A DNA stretch of 64,000 nucleotides from Streptomyces griseoviridis (GCA_014649155.1 BMSM01000011.1:62001-126000); one strand, 5' to 3'; shown: positions 25,120 through 34,337, numbered from the stretch's first letter. Translations and numbers: made by a program. The notes: generated by a model not told the origin, from the letters alone.

Positions 25120-25462
25120 CCCGCCGTTCCGGTCACGGGCGCAGCCCGGTGCCGGCTGCGGGCGCGACCCCGGGGCCGGTCATGGGCACGGCTCCCGTTC
25201 CGGTCACGGGCGCAGCCCCGGTGCCGGTCATGGACGCAGCCCCGGTGGCGGTCGCGAGCGCGACCCCGGGAGCGGTCATGGGCACAGCCCCCGTTCCAGT
25301 CACGGACGCAGCCCCGGTGCCGGTCATGGACGCAGCCCCGGTGCCGGTCGCGAGCGCGACCCCGGGACCGGTCATGGGCACAGCCCCCGTTCCGGTCACG
25401 GGCGTGATCCCGTTGCGGTGACGGGCATGACCTCCGCGGCGGTCGCGGGCACGGCCTCCGTG
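25103..25462. repeat. tandem array of 24-bp repeats in 96-bp higher-order blocks
   Basis: About fourteen degenerate 24-bp units of the form CCGGTCAYGGRCRCAGCCCC plus 4 nt run from the last codons of the primase-domain gene to the ftsY terminator. Units fall into four types (A ends CCCGTT, B and C end CCGGTG, D is GCGAGCGCGACC-rich) repeated in the order ABCD at 25176-25271 and 25272-25367, then AB again at 25368-25414. Unit length is a multiple of three, so uninterrupted octapeptide frames exist on both strands, but I see no start signal or family match. Confidence 0.85.
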
Positions 25463-25468
25463 TGAGAT

Positions 25469-25513
25469 GCCGGAAGCGCCCGTCCCCCGGTGCTGGGGGC
25501 GGGCGCTTCCGGC
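25469..25513 (-). terminator. ftsY terminator
   Basis: Arms 25469-25487 and 25496-25513 pair over 18 bp with one extra base in the left arm and an 8-nt loop. It lies 22 bp past the ftsY stop and marks the right edge of the 24-bp repeat array. Confidence 0.78.
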
Positions 25514-25534
25514 GTGCGGCTGCGGGGAGCCGGT

Positions 25535-26743
25535 TCAGTCACCGATCAGCGCGTCGACGAACGCCTCCGGCTCGAACGGCGCCAGGTCGTCGGCGCCCTC
25601 GCCCAGGCCGATCAGCTTCACCGGCACGCCCAGCTCCCGCTGCACGGCGATCACGATGCCGCCCTTGGCGGTGCCGTCGAGCTTGGTGAGCACGATGCCG
25701 GTGATGTCGACGACCTCGGCGAAGACCCGGGCCTGGATGAGGCCGTTCTGGCCGGTGGTGGCGTCGAGCACGAGCAGCACCTCGTCCAGCGGCGCGTGCT
25801 TCTCCACGACCCGCTTGACCTTGCCCAGCTCGTCCATGAGGCCGGTCTTGGTGTGGAGCCGGCCGGCGGTGTCGATGAGGACGACGTCGGAGCCGATCTC
25901 CTTGCCCTCCTTGACCGCGTCGAAGGCGACGGAGGCGGGGTCGCCGCCCTCGGGGCCGCGCACGGTGTGGGCACCGACCCGCTCGCCCCAGGTCTGGAGC
26001 TGGTCGGCGGCAGCTGCGCGGAAGGTGTCGGCTGCGCCCAGGACGACACTGCGGCCGTCGGCGACCAGGACCCGGGCGAGCTTGCCGGTGGTGGTGGTCT
26101 TGCCGGTGCCGTTGACCCCCACGACCATGACGATGCCGGGCTTGCCGGTGGCGGGCTCGGTCCTGACCACGCGGTCCATCTCGGGGCCGACCAGCGTGAT
26201 CAGCTCCTCGCGCAGCAGGGTGCGCAGTTCCTCGGGGGTGCGGGTGCCGAGGACGCGGACGCGCTCGCGCAGCCGGTCCACCAGTTCCGTGGTGGGCTGC
26301 ACGCCGACGTCGGCGGTGAGCAGGGTGTCCTCGATCTCCTCCCAGGTCTCCTCGTCGAGGTGCTCTCGGGAGAGCAGCGTGAGCAGGCCCTTGCCCAGCG
26401 CGTTCTGCGAACGGGAGAGGCGGGAGCGGAGCCGGACCAGGCGGCCGGCGGTGGGCTCGGGCACCTCGAGGCGGGGTACTTCGAGCTCTTCGACGACGGG
26501 CGGCTCGGCGACGGTGGCGCCGCCGCCGTCCGGGAGGTCGACCTCCTCTATCGTCCGGCGCGTTTCGTCGCGCGGTGTCTCGGCCTCTTCGCCGACGTGC
26601 GGTTCGGCCGGAGGGGCGGTGATGTCGGGGGCGGCGGGCGGCGGCTTCGGCAGCTGCTTCTTGCGGCGGCTGCCCACGACCAGCCCGCTGAGCGCGCCGA
26701 TCACGACCACGGCGATGACTACAGCAAGGATGAGGATGTCCAT
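25535..26743 (-). CDS. ftsY: signal recognition particle receptor FtsY
   Basis: The SRP receptor GTPase, 402 residues. It has an N-terminal hydrophobic segment (about 2-24, DILILAVVIAVVVIGALSGL) followed by RRKK, so it is membrane-anchored in the actinobacterial manner. A Pro/Glu-rich linker leads to the NG domain: P-loop GVNGTGKT at 209-216, DTAGRLHTKTGLMDEL, TKLDGTAKGG and the C-terminal GLGEGADDLAPFEPEAFVDA. ATG 26743 is preferred over a start seven codons upstream because TGGAG precedes it and the membrane segment starts there. Confidence 0.96.
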   Translation of the reverse strand: MDILILAVVIAVVVIGALSGLVVGSRRKKQLPKPPPAAPDITAPPAEPHVGEEAETPRDETRRTIEEVDLPDGGGATVAEPPVVEELEVPRLEVPEPTAGRLVRLRSRLSRSQNALGKGLLTLLSREHLDEETWEEIEDTLLTADVGVQPTTELVDRLRERVRVLGTRTPEELRTLLREELITLVGPEMDRVVRTEPATGKPGIVMVVGVNGTGKTTTTGKLARVLVADGRSVVLGAADTFRAAAADQLQTWGERVGAHTVRGPEGGDPASVAFDAVKEGKEIGSDVVLIDTAGRLHTKTGLMDELGKVKRVVEKHAPLDEVLLVLDATTGQNGLIQARVFAEVVDITGIVLTKLDGTAKGGIVIAVQRELGVPVKLIGLGEGADDLAPFEPEAFVDALIGD

Positions 26744-26949
26744 AACGGCTCCAGTATCAGTCATGGCCCCCGCCGGTCAGGGACCCGCGGCACACCCCGT
26801 CCGGCACTTCCTCCAAGGGACAAAGGTCACTGGAGGGGCGCGATGGGAGCAAAGTACGATGGCGGGGCCCGCAGCGACGCGCGTAGAACCCCGACCGCCG
26901 CCCGCCCTCCCCCACGAGGCACGGGCCCTTCGAGGCACGGACCCCCCAC

Positions 26950-28395
26950 ATGAGCGAAACCGCCGCCGCGACCGACGGCGCCCTGGAGACCCGCGGCATC
27001 GAGCAGGTGCCGGACCACGAGCGCACCGCCCGCGTCCGCGGGCTCTTCCCGACCTGGGTCGGCGCCAACATCAGCGTGCTGCTGCTGACGATGGGCGCGA
27101 GCCTGGTCGTCGCCTACCGGCTCGGCTTCTGGCAGGCGGTGGTGGTGGGGGTGTGCGCGCCCGTCGTCTCGTACGGGCTGGTGGGGCTGGTCGGCATCGC
27201 CGGGAAGCGGGGCGGGGCGCCGGGGATGGCGCTGTCCCGGGCGGTGTTCGGGCAGCGGGGCAATCTGCTGCCGGGCGCCCTGATCTGGGTGGCCCGCTGG
27301 GGCTGGGAGACGATCAACGCGGTGACCGGCGCGTACGCGCTGCTCTCGGTCCTCGACATCCTCTTCGGCGTACGGGCCGACGCGGCCTGGGACATCGTGA
27401 CGCTGCTGGCCTTCGTGGCCGCGACGTTCGTGATCTCGGGGCTGGGCATCAACGCCGTACGGAAGTGCAACACGTACGCGGCCTACCTCTTCGGCGCCTT
27501 CTCGGTGCTGGTGCTCGGGTATCTGGTCGCGGAGACCGACTGGTCGGCGGTGTTCGGGCGGCCCGCGGGGACGGTGGCCGCGATGGTCACGGGTGTCGGG
27601 CTGATCGCGGCGGGCGGCGTCAGCTGGATCCCGACCGCGCCTGACTTCACGCGCTATCTGCCGCGTACGGCGTCCGCGAAGGGGATCGTGGGGGTGACGG
27701 TCGGCGGCGCGGGCATCGTCGTGCTGCCGATGGTCCTGATGGGCTCGGTGATGGCGGTCTCCACGCCCGACCTGGCCTCCGCCGCCGACCCGGTGTCCTT
27801 CCTGGGTGAGATTCTGCCGACCTGGATCGCGGTGCCGTACCTGCTGATCGCGCTGATCGGCATGCTGCTGATCAACGCGATGTCGATGTACTCGGCGGGG
27901 TTCACCGCGCAGACCCTCGGCTTCCGGGTGCCGCGCCACTGGGCGGTCTCGGTGAACGCGGTGATCTCGCTGGTCCTCGGCGGGGTGCTGATGCTGGCCG
28001 CGACCAGCTTCCTCGGCTCCTTCACCGCGTTCCTGTCGCTGCTGGCGGTCGCCTTCTCCGCGTGGGTCGGCGTGTTCGGCGCGGACATGCTGCGGCGCCG
28101 GGAGTACGACGGGACGGCCCTGGCCGACACGACCCGGAGCAGTGCCTACTGGTACCGGGGAGGCTTCTCCCCCGCCGCGGTGGCCGCCTGGGCGGCGGGG
28201 CTGGCGGCGGGCCTGCTGTTCACCACGTCGGACTGGTTCACCGGCCCGCTGGCCGGCAACAACGTGGTCGGGGAGTACGGCCTCGGCTGGGTGGCGACGG
28301 TCCTGCTCTCCGGCCTCCTGTACCTGACCCTGCCCAAGCCGGCGGTCCCGCCGGCGCGGCCCCGGACCGAGGAGCCCGAGCCGCCGAGCGCCTGA
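26950..28395 (+). CDS. NCS1-family nucleobase (cytosine/purine) permease
   Basis: A 481-residue integral membrane transporter with about 12 hydrophobic segments. NCS1 features include RGLFPTWVGANISVLLLTMG near the N-terminus, GAPGMALSRAVFGQRGNLLP and the GVSWIPTAPDFTRYLPR segment in the middle. The C-terminus is short, acidic and Pro-rich. The closest functional group appears to be cytosine permeases (CodB type), but hydantoin, purine or thiamine-precursor transport cannot be excluded. It stands alone, divergent from ftsY (206 bp) and convergent with glcP. Confidence 0.84.
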   Translation: MSETAAATDGALETRGIEQVPDHERTARVRGLFPTWVGANISVLLLTMGASLVVAYRLGFWQAVVVGVCAPVVSYGLVGLVGIAGKRGGAPGMALSRAVFGQRGNLLPGALIWVARWGWETINAVTGAYALLSVLDILFGVRADAAWDIVTLLAFVAATFVISGLGINAVRKCNTYAAYLFGAFSVLVLGYLVAETDWSAVFGRPAGTVAAMVTGVGLIAAGGVSWIPTAPDFTRYLPRTASAKGIVGVTVGGAGIVVLPMVLMGSVMAVSTPDLASAADPVSFLGEILPTWIAVPYLLIALIGMLLINAMSMYSAGFTAQTLGFRVPRHWAVSVNAVISLVLGGVLMLAATSFLGSFTAFLSLLAVAFSAWVGVFGADMLRRREYDGTALADTTRSSAYWYRGGFSPAAVAAWAAGLAAGLLFTTSDWFTGPLAGNNVVGEYGLGWVATVLLSGLLYLTLPKPAVPPARPRTEEPEPPSA

Positions 28396-28470
28396 CGGCC
28401 CCTTTCCTCCGCGCCCCTCTCCCCGCACCCGTCGCTCTCGCACGACGCGGGCGGGCCCGATGCCGACCGG

Positions 28471-28630
28471 GGCCGCGGACGGTGCCCGTGAACGGTGACC
28501 GGAGACCCCTGGCTGCGGACGGTGCCCGTGAACAGTGCCCCGAGACCCCTGGCCGCGGACGGTGCCCGTGAACAGTGCCCCGAGACCCCTGGCCGCGGAC
28601 GGTGCCCGTGAACGGTGACCCGAGACCCCT
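28471..28630. repeat. 4 x 40-bp perfect-register tandem repeat
   Basis: Four consecutive 40-bp units start at 28471, 28511, 28551 and 28591. All share GGTGCCCGTGAAC in the middle and GAGACCCCT at the end; they differ at a handful of positions. Units 1 and 4 carry GGTGACC, units 2 and 3 AGTGCCC. The array lies between two convergent stop codons and is not part of a gene. Confidence 0.9.
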
Positions 28631-28860
28631 GGCGGGGGCGCGTCCCCGTCGGCCGGGGAGGGCGGGCGCGGGCCGATGTCCGGTCCGGGGCGCGTTCCTG
28701 GGGCCCGGCAGCGACCGCGCCGGTCGGAAAGAGGCCGGCCGACACGTCGGTGCCGGGCCCCTGACGCCACCGAGCGCGTGCCCCGCGGGCGGGCCCGGAC
28801 GCGGACCCGGCGTCCGGGGCCGTCGATGCGGCCCTCCGGACCAGCCTTCGCCTCCGAAGA

Positions 28861-28904
28861 ACCGCCGCCCCCGTCCCGGCGGGAACCGGGACGGGGGCGG
28901 CGGT
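28861..28904 (-). terminator. terminator between permease and glcP genes
   Basis: Perfect 19-bp arms (28861-28879 and 28886-28904) with a 6-nt loop, 61 bp past the glcP stop. Symmetric, so it may serve both convergent genes, though it is much closer to glcP. Confidence 0.82.
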
Positions 28905-28964
28905 ACGGCACGAGGAGAGGGGCAGCGGGGACTTGGCCCTTCTCCTCGAACTCGGGGAGGGCGG

Positions 28965-30383
28965 TCAGCCCATTTCCTCCAGGGCCTTGCCCTTCGTCTC
29001 CTTGACGAACTTCAGGACGAAGGGGATGGAGAGCGCGGCGAACACCGTGTAGATCACGTACGTGCCGGAGAGGTTCCAGTCGGCCAGCGACGGGAAGCTC
29101 GCCGTGATGGCCCAGTTGGCGATCCACTGCGCGCAGGCGGCCACGCCCAGCGCGGCGGCGCGGAGCCGGTTGGGGAACATCTCGCCGAGCATGACCCAGA
29201 CGATGACACCCCAGGACAGGGCGAAGAAGAGGACGAAGACGTGGGCGGCGATCAGGGCGACCCAGCCCTGGGTGGCCGGGAGCTTGCCGTCGACCAGGTG
29301 GGCGGAGAACGCCCAGGCCTCCAGCGCCAGGCCGACGACCATGCCGACGGAGCCGATGATGGCGAGCGGCTTGCGGCCGACCCGGTCCACGAAGATCATC
29401 GCGATCACGGTGCCGATGATGTTGATGATCGACGTCGTGAAGGAGTAGAAGAACGAGTCGGTGGGGTCGACGCCGACCGACTGCCACAGCGTCGAGGAGT
29501 AGTAGAACGCGACGTTGATGCCGACGAACTGCTGGAAGACCGACAGGCCGATACCGATCCAGACGATCGGCTTGAAGAAGAAGCTGCCGCCGAGGAGTTC
29601 CTTGAAGCTGGCCTTCTCCTCCCGGTGCATCGCCGTCTCGATCTCGTTGATGCGCGCGTCGAAGTCGACGTTGGTGCCCTCGACCTCTTCGAGGATCTTG
29701 CGGGCCTTGTCGCGCTTGCCGACCGAGATCAGGAAGCGGGGCGACTCGGGGATGGCGAAGGACAGCAGGCCGTAGAGGACGGCCGGGATCACCATGACGC
29801 CGAGCATGACCTGCCAGGCCTCCAGGCCCATCAGCTCACCGCGCTGGTCACCGCCGGCCGCGTTCAGCAGACCCCAGTTGACCAGCTGCGACACCGCGAT
29901 GCCGACGACGATCGCGGCCTGCTGGAAGGAGCCGAGCCGGCCGCGGTAGGCGGGCGGGGAGACCTCGGCGATGTAGGCCGGGCCGATCACCGAGGCCATG
30001 CCGATGGCGAAGCCGCCGATGACCCGCCACATGGCCAGGTCCCACAGCGCGAACGGCAGCGCCGAGCCGATGGCGCTGACGGTGAACAGGACGGCGGCGA
30101 TCTGCATGCAGCGGATGCGGCCGATGCGGTCGGCGATGCGGCCGGCGGTGGCCGCGCCGATGGCACAGCCGATCAGCGCGATCGCGATGACCTGGGCCAG
30201 CAGCGCTGAACCGACGTCGTAGCGGTCCCGGATGGCCTCGACGGCGCCGTTGATGACGGAGCTGTCGTAGCCGAAGAGGAAACCGCCCATCGCGGCCGCC
30301 GCCGCGATGAAGATGACGTGCCCGAGATGATCGGGGTGAGCCGTTCTGGCTCCTGACTTGGGTGCCTCAGCGGTGCTGGTCAC
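28965..30383 (-). CDS. glcP: glucose permease GlcP (major facilitator superfamily)
   Basis: A 472-residue sugar/proton symporter with 12 membrane segments, nearly identical by eye to S. coelicolor GlcP, the main glucose transporter. Sugar-porter signatures are GGFLFGYDSSVINGAVEA, GRIADRIGRIR, RVIGGFAIGMASVIGPAYIA, PESPRFLI and FVDRVGRKPLAIIG. GTG 30383 is preceded by GAGGAG 5 nt upstream. The 227-bp upstream region is unusually AT-rich and contains GCAACGTTGC at 30463-30472, a LacI/GalR-like palindrome. In S. coelicolor glcP is glucose-inducible. Confidence 0.95.
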   Translation of the reverse strand: MTSTAEAPKSGARTAHPDHLGHVIFIAAAAAMGGFLFGYDSSVINGAVEAIRDRYDVGSALLAQVIAIALIGCAIGAATAGRIADRIGRIRCMQIAAVLFTVSAIGSALPFALWDLAMWRVIGGFAIGMASVIGPAYIAEVSPPAYRGRLGSFQQAAIVVGIAVSQLVNWGLLNAAGGDQRGELMGLEAWQVMLGVMVIPAVLYGLLSFAIPESPRFLISVGKRDKARKILEEVEGTNVDFDARINEIETAMHREEKASFKELLGGSFFFKPIVWIGIGLSVFQQFVGINVAFYYSSTLWQSVGVDPTDSFFYSFTTSIINIIGTVIAMIFVDRVGRKPLAIIGSVGMVVGLALEAWAFSAHLVDGKLPATQGWVALIAAHVFVLFFALSWGVIVWVMLGEMFPNRLRAAALGVAACAQWIANWAITASFPSLADWNLSGTYVIYTVFAALSIPFVLKFVKETKGKALEEMG

Positions 30384-30462
30384 GTGTACTCCTCGGGCCA
30401 CCGGCAACGCTGCCGGGGTGGATCACCCTTCGAGGACCGTCGGAAGGTTCCTGAAGGTAAAA

Positions 30463-30472
30463 GCAACGTTGC
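30463..30472. promoter_or_regulatory. LacI/GalR-like palindrome upstream of glcP
   Basis: GCAACGTTGC is a perfect 10-bp palindrome with the central CG typical of LacI-family operators, 80 bp upstream of the glcP start in an AT-rich promoter region. The regulator is not known from this window. Confidence 0.45.
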
Positions 30473-30610
30473 AGAGACTATGCCTTCAAGTTTCGAAGTC
30501 AATAGGACAGTAGGTGTGAGCTACGAGACGTTCTACCCCGAAACAAGCGAAGGATGGCGAGGGAGGAAAGATCAGGAGCATTCACTTCTTGAAGGTAATG
30601 AGGGCTCGGC

Positions 30611-33600
30611 CTACCGCAGTCGCTGGCTGATGACCTTCGACACGCCGTCACCCTGCATGGACACGCCGTACAGCGCGTCGGCGACCTCCATCGTCCGCTT
30701 CTGATGCGTGATCACGATCAGCTGGGACGCTTCCTGGAGTTCCTGCATGATCCGGATCAGCCGTTGCAGGTTGGTGTCGTCCAGCGCCGCCTCGACCTCG
30801 TCCATGACGTAGAACGGGCTCGGCCGCGCCTTGAAGATGGACACGAGCAGCGCCACCGCGGTCAGCGAACGCTCCCCGCCGGAGAGCAGCGACAGCCGCT
30901 TGACCTTCTTGCCCGGCGGCCTGGCCTCGACGTCCACGCCCGTGGTGAGCATGTTGCCGGGGTCGGTCAGCACCAGCCGGCCCTCGCCGCCGGGGAACAG
31001 GCGGCCGAACACACCCTCGAACTCTCGGGCGGTGTCCCGGAAGGCCTCGGTGAAGACCTGCTCGACGCGCTCGTCGACCTCCTTGACGACCTGGAGCAGA
31101 TCGGTGCGGGTCTTCTTCAGGTCCGCCAGCTGCTCGCTGAGGAACTGGTGCCGCTCCTCCAGCGCCGCGAACTCCTCCAGCGCCAGCGGATTGACCTTGC
31201 CGAGCTGCTGGTAGGCCCGCTCGGCGGCCTTCAGCCGCTTCTCCTGCTCGTCCCGCCGGTACGGCCGGGGCCGGTTGCGCGGGTGGTCCGGGTCGTCGGG
31301 GAGTTCCTCGCCCTGGGCGGGGGGCGAGGGCGGCACCGCCTGGTGCGGCCCGTACTCGTCCACCAGTGCTGTCGGTTCCACACCGAGTTCCTCCAGCGCC
31401 TTGGTCTCCAGCTGCTCGATCCGCAGCCGTTTCTCGGCGCCGAGTACCTCACCCCGGTGAACTGAATCCGTGAGTTTGTCGAGCTCGGCCTTGAGGTCAC
31501 GGCCCGCGGTCCGGGCCGCTTCCAGCTCCCGCTCGTGCCGTGCCCTCGCCTCCTCCGCGGCGGCCCGCTCCCGCTCGGCGCGGGCGAGGGAGACCTCGAC
31601 GTGCGCCAGCAGCTGGCGGGCGCCCGAGGCGACGGCCCCGGCGACGGACGCCTCATCGCGCAGCCGGGCGCGCCGCTGCTCGGCACGCGCGCGTGCCTCG
31701 CGTTCGGCGCGGGCGGCGCGGTCCAGCGAGTCGGCCCGGCCGGCCAGGGCCCTGACCCGTTCCTCGTGCGTACGGGCCTGGAGGCGGGCCTCCATCTCGG
31801 TCTGCCGTGCGTTGGCCCCGTCGGCGGCGAGCCGGTCCCGGCGGGAGGTGTCGGGTTCCTCGTCGACCGGCATCTCCTCGGCGACGGCCAGCCGCTCGGT
31901 GAGTTCCTCCACTTCCGTCAGGGCCCTGTCCAGTGCCTCCTGCGCCCGGTCGGCCGCCGCGGCGGCGCGTTCCGCCTCGCCGGCCGCGCCCCGGGCCTGT
32001 CCGGCGAGCCGGCCGAGCTGCTGGGCGACGGCCGACTTCTCCCGGTCGGCGGCCCGGCGCCGCTCCCCCAGTTCCTCGACGAGCGCGGCGCACTCCCGGC
32101 GCCGCTCCCCGGCGGCCTCCTGGGCGCTCGCCAGCTCCGCGCACCGCACGTCCAGCTCCGCCAGCTCGGCGGCGGCCTGGTCGACGGAGGCCTGTACCTC
32201 GATGAGGCTGGGCGCCCCGGCCGAACCGCCCTGCGCGAGGTGCGCGCCGAGCAGGTCGCCCTCGGCGGTGACGGCGGTCAGTCCGGGCCGCGCGTACACG
32301 AGCTCCTCGGCGTCCTCCAGCGTCTCCACGACGACGATCCCGCGCAGCAGCCGCCGTACGGCGGGCATCAGCTCCGCCGGCCCCCGCACCAGCTCGGCGG
32401 CGTACGGCGGCCCGTCGCCCCGGGAAGCGTGCGGTACGTCCTCGGCGGCGCCGGCGATCAGCAGCGCGGCCCGCCCGGCGTCCTGCTTGCGCAGCAGGCG
32501 CAGGGCGTCGGCGGCGGCGGCCGGGGAGGACACGGCGAGGGCGTCGGCGGCGGCGCCGAACGCGGCGGCGAGCGGAACCTCGTGGCCCGGTGTGACGGTG
32601 AGCAGACCGGCGGCCGGGCCGAGCAGCCCGGTCAGCCGGTCGCGGGCGGCGAGCAGCGCGCCGGTGCCGTCCTTGCGGCGCAGGCCCAGTGCCAGGGCGT
32701 CGTGCCGGGCCCGGGTAGCGGCGCGGGTGCGTTCGGCCGCGCCGGTCGCCTCGCGGGCGGCGTTCAGGGCGGACTCGGCCCCGGCCAGCTCCCGCTTGGC
32801 CGTCTCGTGCCGTGCGGCGAGTTCGTGGTCGCCGGCGTCGAGTCCGTCGACCTCCGCCTGGAGCGCCTCGTACTCCTCCTGGGCGGCGGCGGCGCGTTCC
32901 CGGGACTCGTCCCGGGTCGCGGTGAGCCGTTCTATCTCCGCCTGCGCGGCGGCGGCCCGGGAGCGGGCGGCGCCGACCTGGCCGCTGAGCCGGGCGAGGC
33001 CCTCGCGGCGGTCGGCGAGGGCGCGGGCGGCGTCCTTGAGGCGGCGTTCCTCCGCGGCCAGCTCGCGTTCGAGCTCGGCGCGGTGGGCGACGGTGTCCTC
33101 CAGGGCGCGCCGGGCCGCTTCCAGGGCGGCCTCCAGCTCGGCCTCCTGCTCGCGGACCCGGGCGGCCTCGCGTTCCAGGTCCTCCGGGTCCCGGCCGCGC
33201 CGTTCCTCCTCGGGCGCCGAGGTGGCGCTCTTGACCCGGGCCTCGGCGAGCGAGACGGTGCCGCGCACCCGTTCGGCGAGCTGGGACAGCTCGTACCAGG
33301 TCTGCTGGGCGCGCGTCAGGCGCGGGGCGAGCCGGCGCACCTCGTCCTCCAGCAGCGCCTCACGGCGCAGCGCCCGGCGGAGGTCCTCCTCGGCGGCCTC
33401 CTTGCGTTCCTTCAGGGCGGCCTCGTCGGCGATCTCGGCGGCGAGTGCCTCCCGCAGCCGTACGAGGTCGTCGGCGAGGAGGCGCAGCCGGGCGTCGCGC
33501 AGGTCGGCCTGGATGACGGCGGCCCGGCGGGCGACGGCGGCCTGCCGGCCGAGCGGTTTGAGCTGGCGGCGCAGTTCGTCGGTGAGGTCCTGCACACGGG

Positions 33601-34165
33601 CGAGGTTGGCCCTCATCGCGTCCAGCTTCCGCAGCGCCTTCTCCTTGCGCTTGCGGTGCTTGAGGACGCCGGCCGCCTCCTCGATGAAGGCGCGGCGGCC
33701 CATGGGGTCGGCGTGCAGGACGGAGTCGAGCTGGCCCTGGCCGACGATGACGTGCATCTCGCGGCCGATGCCGGAGTCGGAGAGGAGTTCCTGGATGTCG
33801 AGGAGGCGGCAGGTGTCGCCGTTGATCTGGTACTCGCTGCCGCCGTTGCGGAACATGATCCGCGTGATGGTGACCTCGGCGTACTCGATGGGCAGCGCCC
33901 GGTCGGAGTTGTCGATGGTCAGGGACACCTCGGCCCGGCCGAGCGGCGGGCGGCCGGTGGTGCCGGCGAAGATGACGTCCTCCATCTTGCCGCCGCGCAG
34001 CGACTTGGCGCCCTGTTCGCCCATGACCCAGCTGAGCGCGTCCACCACATTGGACTTGCCCGAGCCGTTGGGTCCGACGACGCAGGTGATCCCCGGCTCG
34101 AACCGGAGCGTGGTCGCGGAGGCGAACGACTTGAACCCGCGCAGGGTCAGGGCCTTCAGGTGCAC
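30611..34165 (-). CDS. smc: chromosome segregation protein SMC
   Basis: The SMC ATPase of the condensin-like complex that compacts chromosomes, including during sporulation septation. It has 1184 residues. The N-terminal head has P-loop GPNGSGKS (31-38) and the Q-loop region GEQGAKSLRGGKMEDVIFAG. Two long coiled-coil arms flank the hinge (GVLKH... through TPGHEVPLAAAFGAAADALA). The C-terminal head has the signature RLSLLSGGERSLTAVALLVS and Walker B FYVMDEVEAALDD. GTG 34165 begins the conserved VHLKALTLRGFKSF; an ATG 13 bp upstream with GGAGG is an alternative. Partner scpA/scpB genes are not in the window. Confidence 0.96.
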   Translation of the reverse strand: MHLKALTLRGFKSFASATTLRFEPGITCVVGPNGSGKSNVVDALSWVMGEQGAKSLRGGKMEDVIFAGTTGRPPLGRAEVSLTIDNSDRALPIEYAEVTITRIMFRNGGSEYQINGDTCRLLDIQELLSDSGIGREMHVIVGQGQLDSVLHADPMGRRAFIEEAAGVLKHRKRKEKALRKLDAMRANLARVQDLTDELRRQLKPLGRQAAVARRAAVIQADLRDARLRLLADDLVRLREALAAEIADEAALKERKEAAEEDLRRALRREALLEDEVRRLAPRLTRAQQTWYELSQLAERVRGTVSLAEARVKSATSAPEEERRGRDPEDLEREAARVREQEAELEAALEAARRALEDTVAHRAELERELAAEERRLKDAARALADRREGLARLSGQVGAARSRAAAAQAEIERLTATRDESRERAAAAQEEYEALQAEVDGLDAGDHELAARHETAKRELAGAESALNAAREATGAAERTRAATRARHDALALGLRRKDGTGALLAARDRLTGLLGPAAGLLTVTPGHEVPLAAAFGAAADALAVSSPAAAADALRLLRKQDAGRAALLIAGAAEDVPHASRGDGPPYAAELVRGPAELMPAVRRLLRGIVVVETLEDAEELVYARPGLTAVTAEGDLLGAHLAQGGSAGAPSLIEVQASVDQAAAELAELDVRCAELASAQEAAGERRRECAALVEELGERRRAADREKSAVAQQLGRLAGQARGAAGEAERAAAAADRAQEALDRALTEVEELTERLAVAEEMPVDEEPDTSRRDRLAADGANARQTEMEARLQARTHEERVRALAGRADSLDRAARAEREARARAEQRRARLRDEASVAGAVASGARQLLAHVEVSLARAERERAAAEEARARHERELEAARTAGRDLKAELDKLTDSVHRGEVLGAEKRLRIEQLETKALEELGVEPTALVDEYGPHQAVPPSPPAQGEELPDDPDHPRNRPRPYRRDEQEKRLKAAERAYQQLGKVNPLALEEFAALEERHQFLSEQLADLKKTRTDLLQVVKEVDERVEQVFTEAFRDTAREFEGVFGRLFPGGEGRLVLTDPGNMLTTGVDVEARPPGKKVKRLSLLSGGERSLTAVALLVSIFKARPSPFYVMDEVEAALDDTNLQRLIRIMQELQEASQLIVITHQKRTMEVADALYGVSMQGDGVSKVISQRLR

Positions 34166-34315
34166 GCCGCCCGACATTACCTCCCGGGTCCGTCCCACTC
34201 CATGAACGCCGAGGCGCCCGCGGTTTCACCACTGAACGCGCAGGGCACATCAGACGTTGAAGAAGGTGAAAGGTCGCGGGGGAGAGCGGCGCGACGACGC
34301 GGGAGGGCAAGAAAG

Positions 34316-34337
34316 AAGGGACGCCGAAGCGTCCCTT
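34316..34337 (-). terminator. terminator of the small coiled-coil gene
   Basis: A perfect 9-bp stem closed by TTCG on the minus strand, followed by CTTTCTT: the most classical intrinsic terminator in the window. It lies 76 bp past the small gene stop and 150 bp before smc, so smc needs its own promoter. Confidence 0.8.

Larger units (their letters stand above)
28396..28964. other. convergent intergenic region with tandem repeat and terminator
   Basis: A 569-bp gap between the permease and glcP stops. It contains a 4 x 40-bp tandem repeat at 28471-28630, GC-rich unique sequence, and a 19-bp perfect hairpin at 28861-28904. No gene was recognised. Confidence 0.6.

Noticed and set aside
25133..25399. 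An 88-codon minus-strand repeat protein (MTGTGA... octads)
   Set aside because: It is an unavoidable by-product of the 24-bp repeat, with no ribosome binding site seen and no homology known to me. I left it as a repeat, not a gene.
25103..25462. The 24-bp repeat array as a CRISPR
   Set aside because: Units are directly adjacent with no unique spacers and no cas genes lie nearby.
28471..28630. The 40-bp tandem repeat as a CRISPR array
   Set aside because: Units have no spacers, only sporadic substitutions, and there are no cas genes.
31470..34205. Long plus-strand frames (over 900 codons) opposite smc
   Set aside because: Composition is dominated by Ser/Arg/Ala, mirroring the coiled-coil codons of smc. 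No family segment is seen.
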